Below are positions 36,608 to 44,612 of a DNA stretch of 64,000 nt, piece after piece. The translations under genes were made by a program, and so were the position numbers. The stretch is taken from contig JBGTIH010000062.1 of assembly GCA_041745765.1 (NCBI GenBank), forward strand, positions 3,305 through 67,304, given 5' to 3'. The stretch comes from JAHCHG01 sp041745765 (lineage in GTDB: Bacteria > Acidobacteriota > Blastocatellia > Pyrinomonadales > Pyrinomonadaceae). Under the pieces are notes generated by a model. That model made no database searches. It was not told the DNA's origin and saw only the letters and a program-made list of their open reading frames with translations. The first letter of the stretch is position 1. The number at the start of each line of letters is the position of its first letter.

Positions 36608-37525
36608 CTAACCCAGACCTTGTTTTTTTACTTCTGTATTAAAAGTATCCGCCGCATTTCCGGTAACTTGTTGTACCTTTTCAACGACATCCTTTTTTAC
36701 TGAATTTACTGTTTCTCCCGCGACATTTTTAACATCTTGAATTGTTTCTTTAGCGGCGTGCTGCGCTTTTGAAATCAGATTTTGACGTGTTTCTCCGAGC
36801 ATTTCATTTTCGTAACCGGTCGAAGGAATCGCCAGACCGACGAGTGCGCCCGCTGCCAGCGCAACTGCTCCGACTGCCAGAGGGTTTTCCTCGATGTAAT
36901 AATCATAACTGTCGCGCACCTGTATGCCGAGATTTTCAACCTTTTCCGCGGTGTTTCCGGCAAAGTCGCCGACGGTTTCATAAACGGTATTTGCCGCTCC
37001 TTCCGCACTTTGATAAAGCGAACTTCCCACGCTTTCGATTTTTTCCTGCGCATTTTTTAATGTTGACGAATCATTTGACAAATTACCGGAATTTGTCGCA
37101 CCGGATAAATTTCGCCGCTCGTTTCCATTATGATTTGATTTTCGTCCATTCTTGCTCTTGAAAATCAAAAGCCCCGCGCCAAACGCGATTAAGAATAACG
37201 GCAGCGGATTTGCGACCGCCTTTTCTAAAATTCCGGATCGTTGTATTTCCTTATTTACATTTTGCATAAATTTTCCCGCCTTGCCTATTGTGGCACTATA
37301 AACATTGTCCTTCGCCGCTTCGAAAAGTTCCGAAGCCTTTTCCGAAATCTGCTCGGAAACCTGTTCGGAGATATTTTCCAAACTTAATTTTTCCTCGATT
37401 GCTTGAATCGTTTCGCCCATTTCCTGACGGGTTTCTTCGATTCGTTCGCGGATTTGATCGGTTTCATCGCCGCCTTCTTTCCCTATTTCTTCGACGTCTT
37501 TCGTTAAATCTGTTCTTTCACCCAT
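36608..37525 (-). CDS. DUF3618-like membrane protein
   Basis: 305 aa. The N-terminal DUF3618 pattern is IRERIEETRQEMGETIQAIEEKLS (residues about 25-48). A helix-rich region follows, then a first membrane helix (about 107-123, LFLIAFGAGLLIF) and a second (about 217-235, AVGAVALAAGALVGLAIP). Long amphipathic stretches resemble YqjD/ElaB-type ribosome- or membrane-associated stress proteins. Third gene of a trio with overlapping or close spacing: its start overlaps the end of the holin-X-like gene by 22 bases. Probably inner membrane. Role unknown. Confidence 0.78.
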   Translation of the reverse strand: MGERTDLTKDVEEIGKEGGDETDQIRERIEETRQEMGETIQAIEEKLSLENISEQVSEQISEKASELFEAAKDNVYSATIGKAGKFMQNVNKEIQRSGILEKAVANPLPLFLIAFGAGLLIFKSKNGRKSNHNGNERRNLSGATNSGNLSNDSSTLKNAQEKIESVGSSLYQSAEGAANTVYETVGDFAGNTAEKVENLGIQVRDSYDYYIEENPLAVGAVALAAGALVGLAIPSTGYENEMLGETRQNLISKAQHAAKETIQDVKNVAGETVNSVKKDVVEKVQQVTGNAADTFNTEVKKQGLG

Positions 37526-37902
37526 TTGACATCCTCCTTCAATGATTCGACCGATTCCTTCGGCTTTAAATCCATACTTTTTAAATTATTCAGCCCTTTG
37601 GAGATTAAAACCGCCGCCGCAATTCCAATTATCAGAGCGACAATCAACGCCGCCAGCCAGAACTGCATAAAATTAGCCAGTCCGGCAATTATCGCCGCGA
37701 TAAGTGCAAGAAACGCCGCATTGGCGACCGTCCCGCCGATCACTAAAAAACCGACATTTTTGCCGATTTTCTCTACCTTCTGCGTTAGCTCGACCTGCAC
37801 CAGCGCGACTTCCTGCTTAAGCAAGGTTGTGGTTTCACCAGCAAGTTCGGAAAATAATTCGCCGATTGAACGATCATCTTTCACAATTTGTTGTTGTGCC
37901 AT
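37504..37902 (-). CDS. Phage holin family / holin superfamily X (YqjE-like) protein
   Basis: 132 aa. The N-terminus SIGELFSELAGETTTLLKQEVALVQVELTQKV is the family signature. Two membrane helices follow (about 50-73 and 79-101), then a charged tail. Despite the family name these are chromosomal envelope proteins commonly encoded with DUF3618 and DUF883-type partners, as here. Overlap of 22 bases with the next gene and 15 bases from the preceding gene indicate one operon. Confidence 0.85.
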   Translation of the reverse strand: MAQQQIVKDDRSIGELFSELAGETTTLLKQEVALVQVELTQKVEKIGKNVGFLVIGGTVANAAFLALIAAIIAGLANFMQFWLAALIVALIIGIAAAVLISKGLNNLKSMDLKPKESVESLKEDVKWVKEQI

Positions 37903-37917
37903 TTAAGAAAACCTCCC

Positions 37918-38421
37918 TTATTTTCCCGTTGAGCGGCTTTTCGAAGTTTGATTTGGCGAGGAAGACTTTAAAAATCTTGCCGCCATAACTCCGACCAGAA
38001 AAGCTCCGCCGACAAATAGTGCGGGCTGCCGCCGCGCAAAACTTTTCGCGTCGCGGGTTATATCTTTGAGCGTCGCCTGCTCGATATAGCCTGAAAGACC
38101 TTCGATTTTATCGGCTAAACTCTCGCCGTATTGAGCTGTCGTCAGCGCGATCTTGTTTTTATCATCCGAATCACGCAGATTTTCACCGACTTGTCGGATG
38201 CTGTTGGCAACATTACTTAATCCTGTTGTCAGAGTTGCTTTCTGTTCATCTAAGAGACCCGATGCTTTTTCTTTTACTTGCCCGACCGCGTTGTTGGCGG
38301 TTTCTTTAATAGATTGGTCGCTTTTTTGATTATTAACCGTTGATTGCTGACGGTTTATTGTTTCGTTGTTTTGTGAATTGTCTGCTTGTCGGGCAGTTCC
38401 GGTATTTTGTTTGGTTTCCAT
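37918..38421 (-). CDS. Single-TM protein of the DUF3618/holin-X trio
   Basis: 167 aa from the ATG at 38421, chosen because GGGAG precedes it by 7 bases; a longer version would start 27 codons earlier without a ribosome site. The N-terminus is Asn/Gln-rich and disordered, followed by an amphipathic helix region (NAVGQVKEKASGLLDEQKATLTTGLSNVANSIRQVG). The C-terminal membrane helix is at about 139-158 (ALFVGGAFLVGVMAARFL). First gene of the trio; probably anchored to the inner membrane with a helical cytosolic part, comparable to ElaB/YqjD. Confidence 0.75.
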   Translation of the reverse strand: METKQNTGTARQADNSQNNETINRQQSTVNNQKSDQSIKETANNAVGQVKEKASGLLDEQKATLTTGLSNVANSIRQVGENLRDSDDKNKIALTTAQYGESLADKIEGLSGYIEQATLKDITRDAKSFARRQPALFVGGAFLVGVMAARFLKSSSPNQTSKSRSTGK

Positions 38422-38993
38422 AATTTCTCCCTTTGTTCGTAATTTGTTCAAGATTTCCATTACAATACATTCGAGCTTTTCATACTGTGTGCTGTCATAC
38501 ATAAGAAAGTTTTTTTTGATAAAACTTAACCTTTCTTTAAATTCCTTTGCAGCATAAATCCAACTAAAATAAACAGTCAGAGCTTATGTTTAATAAAATA
38601 ACAAGTCCTGAATCTTTATTTTAAGATTTCTCGTTTTGTTTACTATTTTACAGATTAATCGGAAAAGTTTCCGGCAGCTGATCTATTTGACAAGGAAATT
38701 AAAGTCATAAATACAAAAAAATTTATTTACTTACGATAAGTTCAGCGCAGTTTGAATAAAGAAATGTACTCAAATGATTTAAGAATTTCGTTTTAACAAT
38801 TTCGGAATGACTAATTTCAAAATCTTAAAAAGGCTTTTATCGAATATGATTTCCCAAAAACGTATCGGAACAATACGGCTTGAATGTGTGTTCCAGCTAC
38901 AAAATTATTTAACATCCTTATTTTTCAGTAGTAGCGGGATTTTATTTTTTTCGGCACGTCTATTGCGGTAATAGTTTACAAGAGGAAAAAAGA
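38422..38993. other. AT-rich intergenic region
   Basis: 572 bases between divergent genes. No open frame with coding character. It holds a small dyad CGTAT-N7-ATACG (38861-38877) and a lone TTGACA (38685-38690) without a well-spaced -10 box. The promoter of the envelope trio must be on its left side. Confidence 0.4.
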
Positions 38994-39203
38994 ATGGCAC
39001 AAGAAACATCAAATGAAGAAAGAGCTGCGGAAAAATCTTTTAATGAATCACCGAAAACTATAAATAAAGCGACTACGGTAATGGTAATCGGGGGAATTAT
39101 ATTGTTGATTATTGCTACGGTAATGCTCTTGTCTTTTTGTCGAAATGACACAAACACAGGAAATTCCACTACTCCAGCCGCAACTAACAGGGCTTCACCG
39201 TAA
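38994..39203 (+). CDS. Small single-TM protein
   Basis: 69 aa with an AGAGGAAAAAAG ribosome site just before the ATG. A hydrophilic N-terminal half, one membrane helix (about 27-48, TVMVIGGIILLIIATVMLLSF) and a short Thr/Asn/Pro tail. No family recognised. It stands alone between two long non-coding stretches. Confidence 0.7.
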   Translation: MAQETSNEERAAEKSFNESPKTINKATTVMVIGGIILLIIATVMLLSFCRNDTNTGNSTTPAATNRASP

Positions 39204-39433
39204 GTTTTTGTAAGAAAAAATACTGATTGTCTGTTTAAGCAAAGAGAGTCTTCATGATTTATGCAAATCTGAATAAATCGGAATTATTACAAATCAGTAG
39301 ATTAAATTAAGTCTGACGGCAAATTATTGCCGTGTCGCGCTCGAAGAATGCTTAGGGGTTTTATTATATTAGATTTTGGCTAATCTCAAACTCGAACGAT
39401 TAATATTCATTCCTACTCTTTAATCAATTTAGA

Positions 39434-39554
39434 TGATTAGGTCTTTGGCTTTCGGTCTTTAATTTTTGCTCTGATATTTAGAGTTTCGTTTCAAAAATCA
39501 GTTGCTTTTTATTAAAATGACTTTTGCAAAGACCAAAAGCTAAAGTTCTAATCA
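39434..39554. repeat. Imperfect inverted repeat, MITE or RNA hairpin candidate
   Basis: TGATTAGGTCTTTGGCTTTC (from 39434) resembles the reverse complement of 39528-39554 (TGATTAGAACTTTAGCTTTT...). Arms are about 27 bases, with a 67-base centre. Confidence 0.6.
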
Positions 39555-39622
39555 GCTATAAATCAATTTTCGTAATCCAGATCAGGCGAAAGCTTTTTGA
39601 CGATTTGATTTAAGAAAAACTC

Positions 39623-39671
39623 AATGCTATTGTTTCATAGATGAAACAATAGCATTAAACAATAGCATTAA
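39623..39671 (+). promoter_or_regulatory. Perfect 16-bp-arm palindrome plus tandem copies before the Rad52-like gene
   Basis: AATGCTATTGTTTCAT (39623-39638) and its exact complement (39641-39656) are two bases apart. The 13-base unit ACAATAGCATTAA from the right arm is repeated directly, giving one inverted and two direct copies. They end 19 bases before the ATG, next to an AGGCAGGA ribosome site. Candidate operator, attenuator hairpin or mutational snap-back. Confidence 0.6.
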
Positions 39672-39689
39672 AAAAGGCAGGAAACTAAC

Positions 39690-40121
39690 ATGACACCGTC
39701 AGCAAACACAGAAGAATTTGAAGAAACCGAAAATTTTGTAGAAGGAAAATACGAACTTCGTTCGATCAGACAGATTACGGCGGATCTGTCGAAACCCGTT
39801 GCTAAAAGACATCTTCGCCTTCGCAAACAAGGCGGCAAGGAAATAAAATATCTCGCGTGGCACGATGCGATTAAATATTTAGACCATTATGCGAGCGGTT
39901 GGAATTATGAAATCCGTTCGATTGATTCGGTCGGCGGAAAATTGATCTTGACCGTGCGGCTTTCGATTCCGTGCGCCGAAGGCATCGTCTACCGCGAAGC
40001 GACCGGACAGGAAGACGAAGACAAGGAAACTTACGGCGATTCTTCGAGCAATGCCGAATCAATGGCTCTGCGCCGCGCCGCGAGCAAGTTCGGTTTGGGT
40101 TTGTATCTCTACGATCAATAA
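39690..40121 (+). CDS. Rad52/DdrA-like DNA repair protein
   Basis: 143 aa. The core YLAWHDAIKYLDHYASGWNYEI, LTVRLSIPCAEGIVYREATG and SSNAESMALRRAASKFGLGLYLY matches the Rad52/Rad22 annealing fold as seen in Deinococcus DdrA and phage annealing proteins. The protein is shorter than DdrA (208 aa) and lacks its C-terminal tail. Likely binds single-stranded DNA ends in damage recovery. The upstream palindrome suggests regulation. No phage genes are adjacent, so I treat it as a chromosomal repair gene. Confidence 0.82.
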   Translation: MTPSANTEEFEETENFVEGKYELRSIRQITADLSKPVAKRHLRLRKQGGKEIKYLAWHDAIKYLDHYASGWNYEIRSIDSVGGKLILTVRLSIPCAEGIVYREATGQEDEDKETYGDSSSNAESMALRRAASKFGLGLYLYDQ

Positions 40122-40258
40122 TTAAAAAATTTATTTCACTCTAAAATATTTTTCAAACATTGCCGATATATTCGATTTTAGTGATAATGGCGTTGAGCTT
40201 TTGCCCTTTTTTGCGAAAAACTACATAATAAAAACTTGTTTTGAGCAATAAAAAGAAT

Positions 40259-40789
40259 ATGAATTTCATCACTAATACGAGGGCTTTGTTGATCGGTTTA
40301 TGGCTCGGCGCGGCGTGTTTTTTCAGTTTTGCCGTTGCGCCGAGCGCGTTCGGCATTTTGCCTTCGCGCGAATTGGCGGGCAGCCTCGTTTCGCGCACGC
40401 TGATGATCGTCAATCTCAGCGGAATCGTCATCGGCTTGCTTTTGATTTTAACGACTCTGATCAAACGCCTCGATCTAAAACCTCTCCGGCTTTGGACGGA
40501 AAGATTTTTGCTTTTGATCGTCGTTGCCGCGTGCGCCGTCGGGCAGTTTGTCATCGGCAGTTGGTTGGCGATTGTCCGCACACAGATCGGCAGACCGATT
40601 GACGAAGTTGCGCTCGAAGATCCGCTCCGAATTCAGTTTAACGCGCTGCATCAATATTCGGTTTGGGCTTTGGTGGCGGCGATGATCGCCGCGCTTGTTG
40701 TGTATTTTTTAATTTCGGGAAAAAGCTTTAACAATTCCGCCGAAAAAACTTCAAAAGAAATAGATTTTCAGAATGATTTTGTCAATTAA
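40259..40789 (+). CDS. DUF4149 membrane protein
   Basis: 176 aa from the ATG at 40259 (an in-frame TTG lies 18 bases upstream). Four membrane helices (about 8-32, 44-64, 77-99, 136-155). The N-terminal GLWLGAACFFSFAVAPSAF is characteristic of DUF4149. Inner membrane; the role of the family is not established. Five bases separate it from the GrdB-like gene, so the two are an operon. Confidence 0.82.
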   Translation: MNFITNTRALLIGLWLGAACFFSFAVAPSAFGILPSRELAGSLVSRTLMIVNLSGIVIGLLLILTTLIKRLDLKPLRLWTERFLLLIVVAACAVGQFVIGSWLAIVRTQIGRPIDEVALEDPLRIQFNALHQYSVWALVAAMIAALVVYFLISGKSFNNSAEKTSKEIDFQNDFVN

Positions 40790-40794
40790 AAATT

Positions 40795-41586
40795 ATGGAA
40801 CTGATTGAAAAAGTTAGCGATTTTTCGGGGCGTTATAAAAGCTGGAACGCCAACGAAAATCTAAAGAATTATCCCTTTGTCGAAAATGTTGACGCGCCGT
40901 TCACCCCTTTGCAACGCGCTCTGCCGATGCTCAATCTGGCTTTGATTTCTTCCGCCGGAGCATTTATTGACGGCACGGATTCATTCGATACAAATTCGCG
41001 CGACGGCGACGCAAGTTTCCGGGAAATTCCCATCGAGGTCGAAGCTGAAGATTTGCTTTATGCCGCTCGCGGTTATGATCCGACCGCCGTCAAAGAAGAC
41101 CGCAACACGCAGATTCCGGTTGACCGTCTGCTCGAATACGAAGCCAATGCCGTGATCGGCAGATTAAATCACGTCTGGTGGAGTTTGGCGGGCTGGATTC
41201 CAAATGCGCGGCTTGTCGCCGAAGATACCGCGCCGCGCATTGCCGAACGGCTTACGCGCTACGAAGTTCAAGCCGCACTTTTAATTCCGGCATCGCGTCT
41301 TTGTCATCAAACTCTGGGAATCGTCGCCCGCGCTATCGAACAAACCGGAATTCCGACGATTATGCTTTCGGTTGATCGCCTGTTGACCGATAAAGCGCGT
41401 CCGCCGCGTGTCGCTTATTACGACGGCGAATTCGGTTCGGTCGCCGGAAAACCCAATTGGAAAGAGCATCAATTCAGAATTTTAGATGAATCTCTGCGCT
41501 GGATCGAGAGTCTGGATCAGCCGACTTCGCGTAAATTGGTCGTAAAATTGGAAACCGAAACCGAAATGTCGCGCGGCGAGCGGTAA
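40795..41586 (+). CDS. Glycine/sarcosine/betaine/D-proline reductase B-component-like protein (no selenocysteine)
   Basis: 263 aa with the GrdB/PrdB-type core: YPFVENVDAPFTPLQRALPMLNLALISSAGAF, FREIPIEVEAEDL, LNHVWWSLAGWIPNARLVAEDTAPRI and AALLIPASRLCHQTLGIVARAIEQTGIPTIML. No TGA lies inside, and the region where the true reductases carry Sec reads PASRLCHQ. The redox site of the Stickland enzymes is therefore not conserved, and no GrdA, GrdC or thioredoxin-like partner is present. It is likely a repurposed family member in an aerobe. Function unknown. Confidence 0.75.
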   Translation: MELIEKVSDFSGRYKSWNANENLKNYPFVENVDAPFTPLQRALPMLNLALISSAGAFIDGTDSFDTNSRDGDASFREIPIEVEAEDLLYAARGYDPTAVKEDRNTQIPVDRLLEYEANAVIGRLNHVWWSLAGWIPNARLVAEDTAPRIAERLTRYEVQAALLIPASRLCHQTLGIVARAIEQTGIPTIMLSVDRLLTDKARPPRVAYYDGEFGSVAGKPNWKEHQFRILDESLRWIESLDQPTSRKLVVKLETETEMSRGER

Positions 41587-41966
41587 AAAACGGAAGTGAT
41601 TTGAATCACAGATTACCACAGATTATTTTGAGAAATTAAAGAACGACAGTTAAGATCAACTATTTATAATAGCGTGAGTATCGGTCAAGAAATATTAAAT
41701 CGCAGAAACGCGCCGGAGCGCAGAAAATTATAAATAAGTATCGAACAAATTCAGCATATATTCTGACGGATTAGTTCAATTTTGGGCAAATACTACAAAA
41801 AAAACTCTGCATCTCAGCGTTTCTATGGTGAAAAATAGTTATCCAATACTCACGTTATAATATCTGTGTTCATCTATGGATAATTTATCGTTCGTCTTAT
41901 AGCGTGAGAATTTAATTGTCTCGCGCTTTTTGTTTTTTTCACTAATTTCGTGCTTTAATTTTTCAA
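41587..41966. other. Intergenic region containing a MITE-like inverted repeat
   Basis: 380 bases without a gene. It holds the inverted repeat 41665-41862 and, just after it, a further half-copy TATAGCGTGAGA near 41899. Otherwise nothing recognisable. Confidence 0.55.
41665..41862. repeat. MITE-like element with 17-bp terminal inverted repeats
   Basis: TATAATAGCGTGAGTAT at 41665-41681 and the reverse complement of 41846-41862 (TATTATAACGTGAGTAT) agree at 15 of 17 positions. An inner AGAAACGC/GCGTTTCT pair is also present. About 198 bp, no coding content, no clear target duplication. Confidence 0.55.
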
Positions 41967-43052
41967 ATGAGAAAGAAAATCGGAATCGGAATAATCGGAA
42001 CGGGATTTGCGCGAAAGGTGCAGATTCCGGCGTTTCAAAATCTTGCAAATGCCGAAATCATTTCAATCGCCAGCCGACAATTAAAAAACGCTGAAGATGC
42101 GGCAAGCGATTTTGACATCGCGCATTTTACGGATGATTGGCGGGAAACCGTTGAACGTGAAGATGTTGAACTGGTTTGCATTACCACACCGCCCGACACT
42201 CATTTTGAAATGGCACTTGCCTCAATCGAACTCGGCAAGCACGTTTTGTGCGAAAAACCGATGGCGTTTGATGTGGCACAAGCGCAAAAAATGACCGAAG
42301 CGGCGCACAAAAAAAATGTTCTGGCATTAATTGATCACGAACTACGCTTTTTAAACGGCAGACAAAAAGCCTTTAATTTATTGCGCGAAGATAAAATCGG
42401 CAAAATCTTTCACTGCAAATATTTTTTTAACAACGCAACCCGCGGAAACGCTGATTTGCCCTGGAGTTGGTGGTCAAGCGTGGAAAGCGGAGGCGGCACT
42501 CTGGGCGCAATCGGTTCACATGCGATTGACACTTTGCGATGGTTTCTCGGCGCGGAAATCGCCGAAGTTTTCTGCCATCTGCACACCAATATTAAGCAAA
42601 GACCGGATGCGGAAACCGGCGAAAAGCGCGAAGTTACGAGCGACGACGAAGCATTAATGATTTTGAAATTTGCCGAAAGCGATCTGCTCGAAGAAGCAAC
42701 GGCAAATGTTTCGCTCTCAATGGTCGAAGCCGGAAATTATCGTAACTGCGTGGAATTTTTCGGGACAAAAGGCGCAATCCGCATTGAAGACAACGGCGAA
42801 ATTTTCTTTACCGATATCAGCGAAAACATCTGGCAAGAAATTAAGGTCGAATTAGGCGAAGTTGTGCCGAAAACACCGCAAAACGGCTGGTCGCGCGGTT
42901 TTGCGGCGTTCTCTCACAAAATCATCAATGCCATTTCGGCAGGAAAAACCGAAATTAAATATGCCGCCACTTTCAAAGATGGTCTGGAAGTTCAAAAAGT
43001 TTTAGATGCCGCGCGGAAATCCGATGAAACAGGCTGTTTGATAAAAATCTAA
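41967..43052 (+). CDS. Gfo/Idh/MocA family oxidoreductase
   Basis: 361-aa NAD(P)-dependent sugar or polyol dehydrogenase. The Rossmann motif IGIIGTGFARKVQIPAF is at residues 5-21. The family signature CEKPM (about 94-98) follows GKHVL, and the C-terminal alpha/beta domain (about 125-360) contains GGGTLGAIGSHAIDTLRW, which holds the catalytic-site His. Substrate unknown. It converges with nikR across a hairpin. Confidence 0.92.
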   Translation: MRKKIGIGIIGTGFARKVQIPAFQNLANAEIISIASRQLKNAEDAASDFDIAHFTDDWRETVEREDVELVCITTPPDTHFEMALASIELGKHVLCEKPMAFDVAQAQKMTEAAHKKNVLALIDHELRFLNGRQKAFNLLREDKIGKIFHCKYFFNNATRGNADLPWSWWSSVESGGGTLGAIGSHAIDTLRWFLGAEIAEVFCHLHTNIKQRPDAETGEKREVTSDDEALMILKFAESDLLEEATANVSLSMVEAGNYRNCVEFFGTKGAIRIEDNGEIFFTDISENIWQEIKVELGEVVPKTPQNGWSRGFAAFSHKIINAISAGKTEIKYAATFKDGLEVQKVLDAARKSDETGCLIKI

Positions 43053-43104
43053 AAATCATTTCAGATTCCAAATTCCAAATCTGAAATCTGAAATGATTTT
43101 TAGA
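43048..43104. terminator. Convergent terminator with 20-bp perfect stem
   Basis: TCTAAAAATCATTTCAGATT (43048-43067) pairs perfectly with 43085-43104. The 5' arm overlaps the stop of the oxidoreductase gene and the 3' arm ends 12 bases before the nikR stop. The wording (AAATTCCAAATCTG) again belongs to the snap-back repeats. Confidence 0.8.
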
Positions 43105-43115
43105 TTTAAATTATT

Positions 43116-43541
43116 TTAAGAAGTTATACCGGAAGAAGGCAAAGTCAGAAAAAGCTTGCCGTTTTTGATGCCTTTCAAGCTCAAAAGCCGGTTGGAAAGT
43201 TCGACGATTTCGGACACAATGCCGCGCAGGGCAATGATTTCCATACAATCATCGTGGCTGACGTGAAGGTGCATTACGGACAAAATATTATCGTGAAAAT
43301 CGTGCTGAATCGCGCCCATTTCCTGCGCCAAATTTCGGGCGTGATGGTCATAGACGAGCGTCAAACTGCCGAGTGCATTTATTTCGGTTTGCGTTTCAAT
43401 TTTTTGCTGAATTAATGCTTCACGAATCAGATCGCGCAACGCTTCGGAACGCGTCGCATAGCCGCGATCGTTAATTAAACGGTCGTAATTTTCCAGTAAA
43501 TCCTGATCTATGCTGACACCAAATCTGACTAATTCACTCAT
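43116..43541 (-). CDS. nikR: Nickel-responsive transcriptional regulator NikR
   Basis: 141-aa ribbon-helix-helix repressor that binds DNA when loaded with Ni(II). The N-terminal RHH domain (VRFGVSIDQDLLENYDRLINDRGYATRSEALRDLIREAL, residues 5-43) is followed by the ACT-like metal domain. The four nickel ligands of E. coli NikR (H76, H87, H89, C95) appear at H80, H91, H93 and C99, a uniform shift of four. The DUF4198-to-receptor transport set lies 3 kb away and its first gene has a matching dyad. NikR ends a minus-strand group with hldD upstream, separated by 22 bases. Confidence 0.94.
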   Translation of the reverse strand: MSELVRFGVSIDQDLLENYDRLINDRGYATRSEALRDLIREALIQQKIETQTEINALGSLTLVYDHHARNLAQEMGAIQHDFHDNILSVMHLHVSHDDCMEIIALRGIVSEIVELSNRLLSLKGIKNGKLFLTLPSSGITS

Positions 43542-43563
43542 TTTGTATTTAATAAAATATCAT

Positions 43564-44529
43564 TCAATCACCCAAAAATTTATCGGGAATCAGATAATTC
43601 TGCACATAATCGGCGACGGATTCGTGTAAAGACATTATTTTTTTGTCGTAGCCGGTTTCACGAATTCGTGTCAAATCGGCTTGCGTGTGATATTGATAAC
43701 GATCCCTTAAATGTTCGGGCATTTCAACGAATTCGATTGCGGGCGGCAGATCGAGCGCGTTAAAAATCGCTTTAGCAAGTTCGTTCCAGGTGTGCATTTC
43801 GCCCGAGCCGACGTTGAACAAACCGCCGATTTTATTTTCTATAAAATGCAGAGTCATTTCCGTAACGTCTTTCACATAAACAAAATCGCGGCCGAATTCG
43901 CCGTCTTGATAATCGGGATTCGCGCTTTTGAAAAGCTGTAATTTCCCCGTGTCGCGAATCTGCGCAAAGGCTTTGTTGATGAGCGAACGCATATCTTCTT
44001 TATGGTTTTCATTCGGTCCGAAAACATTGAAATATTTCAGCCCGATGATTTCTTTTAATAATCCGGTGCGATGCGCGTAAAGATCGAAAAGATGTTTCGA
44101 GTAGCCGTAGACATTGAGCGGGCGAAGCTTTTCAAGGTTTTCCGTGCCGTCTTCCATTCCTTGTTCACCGTCGCCGTAAGTCGCCGCGCTCGATGCGTAA
44201 ATAAAGCGTTTGCCGTTTGAAACAGACCAATTAGCGAGCGTTTTCGTAAATTCGTAATTATTCCGCATCATAAAATTAGCGTCGCGCTCAGTCGTCGCCG
44301 AACACGCGCCTAGATGCAGAATAATTTCGGCTTTATTATGCTGTTCTAGATTCGCAATAAAATCGTCCGCGTCCAAATAATCCGCAAACTTTAACGGCGC
44401 AAGATTTTTCCATTTGTCCGAAGAATCCAGCCGGTCAACGATCAAAATATCCGTTTCGCCCAATTGATTAAGCCGCCAAACAAGCGCACTTCCAATAAAT
44501 CCCGCGCCGCCGGTAACAATAATTTTCAT
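43564..44529 (-). CDS. hldD: ADP-L-glycero-D-manno-heptose 6-epimerase
   Basis: Makes the L-glycero form of ADP-heptose for the LPS inner core. 321-aa extended SDR: NADP-binding GGAGFIG (7-13), Y141-x3-K145 active-site pair, and the HldD-type HLGACSATTE block (72-81), NVFGPNENHKEDMRS and the C-terminal PEHLRDRYQYHTQADL. Presence indicates a heptose-containing LPS, consistent with a Gram-negative envelope. nikR lies 22 bases downstream, so the two may share a transcript although their roles are unrelated. Confidence 0.94.
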   Translation of the reverse strand: MKIIVTGGAGFIGSALVWRLNQLGETDILIVDRLDSSDKWKNLAPLKFADYLDADDFIANLEQHNKAEIILHLGACSATTERDANFMMRNNYEFTKTLANWSVSNGKRFIYASSAATYGDGEQGMEDGTENLEKLRPLNVYGYSKHLFDLYAHRTGLLKEIIGLKYFNVFGPNENHKEDMRSLINKAFAQIRDTGKLQLFKSANPDYQDGEFGRDFVYVKDVTEMTLHFIENKIGGLFNVGSGEMHTWNELAKAIFNALDLPPAIEFVEMPEHLRDRYQYHTQADLTRIRETGYDKKIMSLHESVADYVQNYLIPDKFLGD

Positions 44530-44546
44530 AATGGAAAATAGAAAAT

Positions 44547-44602
44547 GAAAAATGGAATTTGTTTCTGATTATAATTTAACACTTATCCGTTTTCCATTTT
44601 TC
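44547..44602 (-). repeat. Snap-back repeat / terminator-like hairpin
   Basis: GAAAAATGGAA (44547-44557) pairs with TTCCATTTTTC (44592-44602). It lies directly after the stop of the deoxyhypusine-synthase-like gene and before hldD, and is of the same AAAATGG type as the repeats at 10.8 and 60.8 kb. Confidence 0.55.
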
Positions 44603-44612
44603 GTTAAATAAA

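Larger units (their letters stand above)
39204..39689. other. Intergenic region with two inverted repeats
   Basis: 486 bases without a gene. It contains a long imperfect inverted repeat (39434-39554) and a perfect palindrome with adjacent direct repeats (39623-39671) just before the Rad52-like gene. The rest is AT-rich with nothing recognisable. Confidence 0.6.

Noticed and set aside
37504..37902. Prophage indicated by a holin-family protein
   Set aside because: Holin superfamily X proteins are chromosomal envelope proteins; no lysin, capsid or integrase gene is near and the DUF3618 neighbour fits the stress trio.
44577..44582. Half NikR site TAACAC upstream of hldD
   Set aside because: No GTGTTA partner at the right distance, and it lies in a snap-back repeat downstream of another gene.
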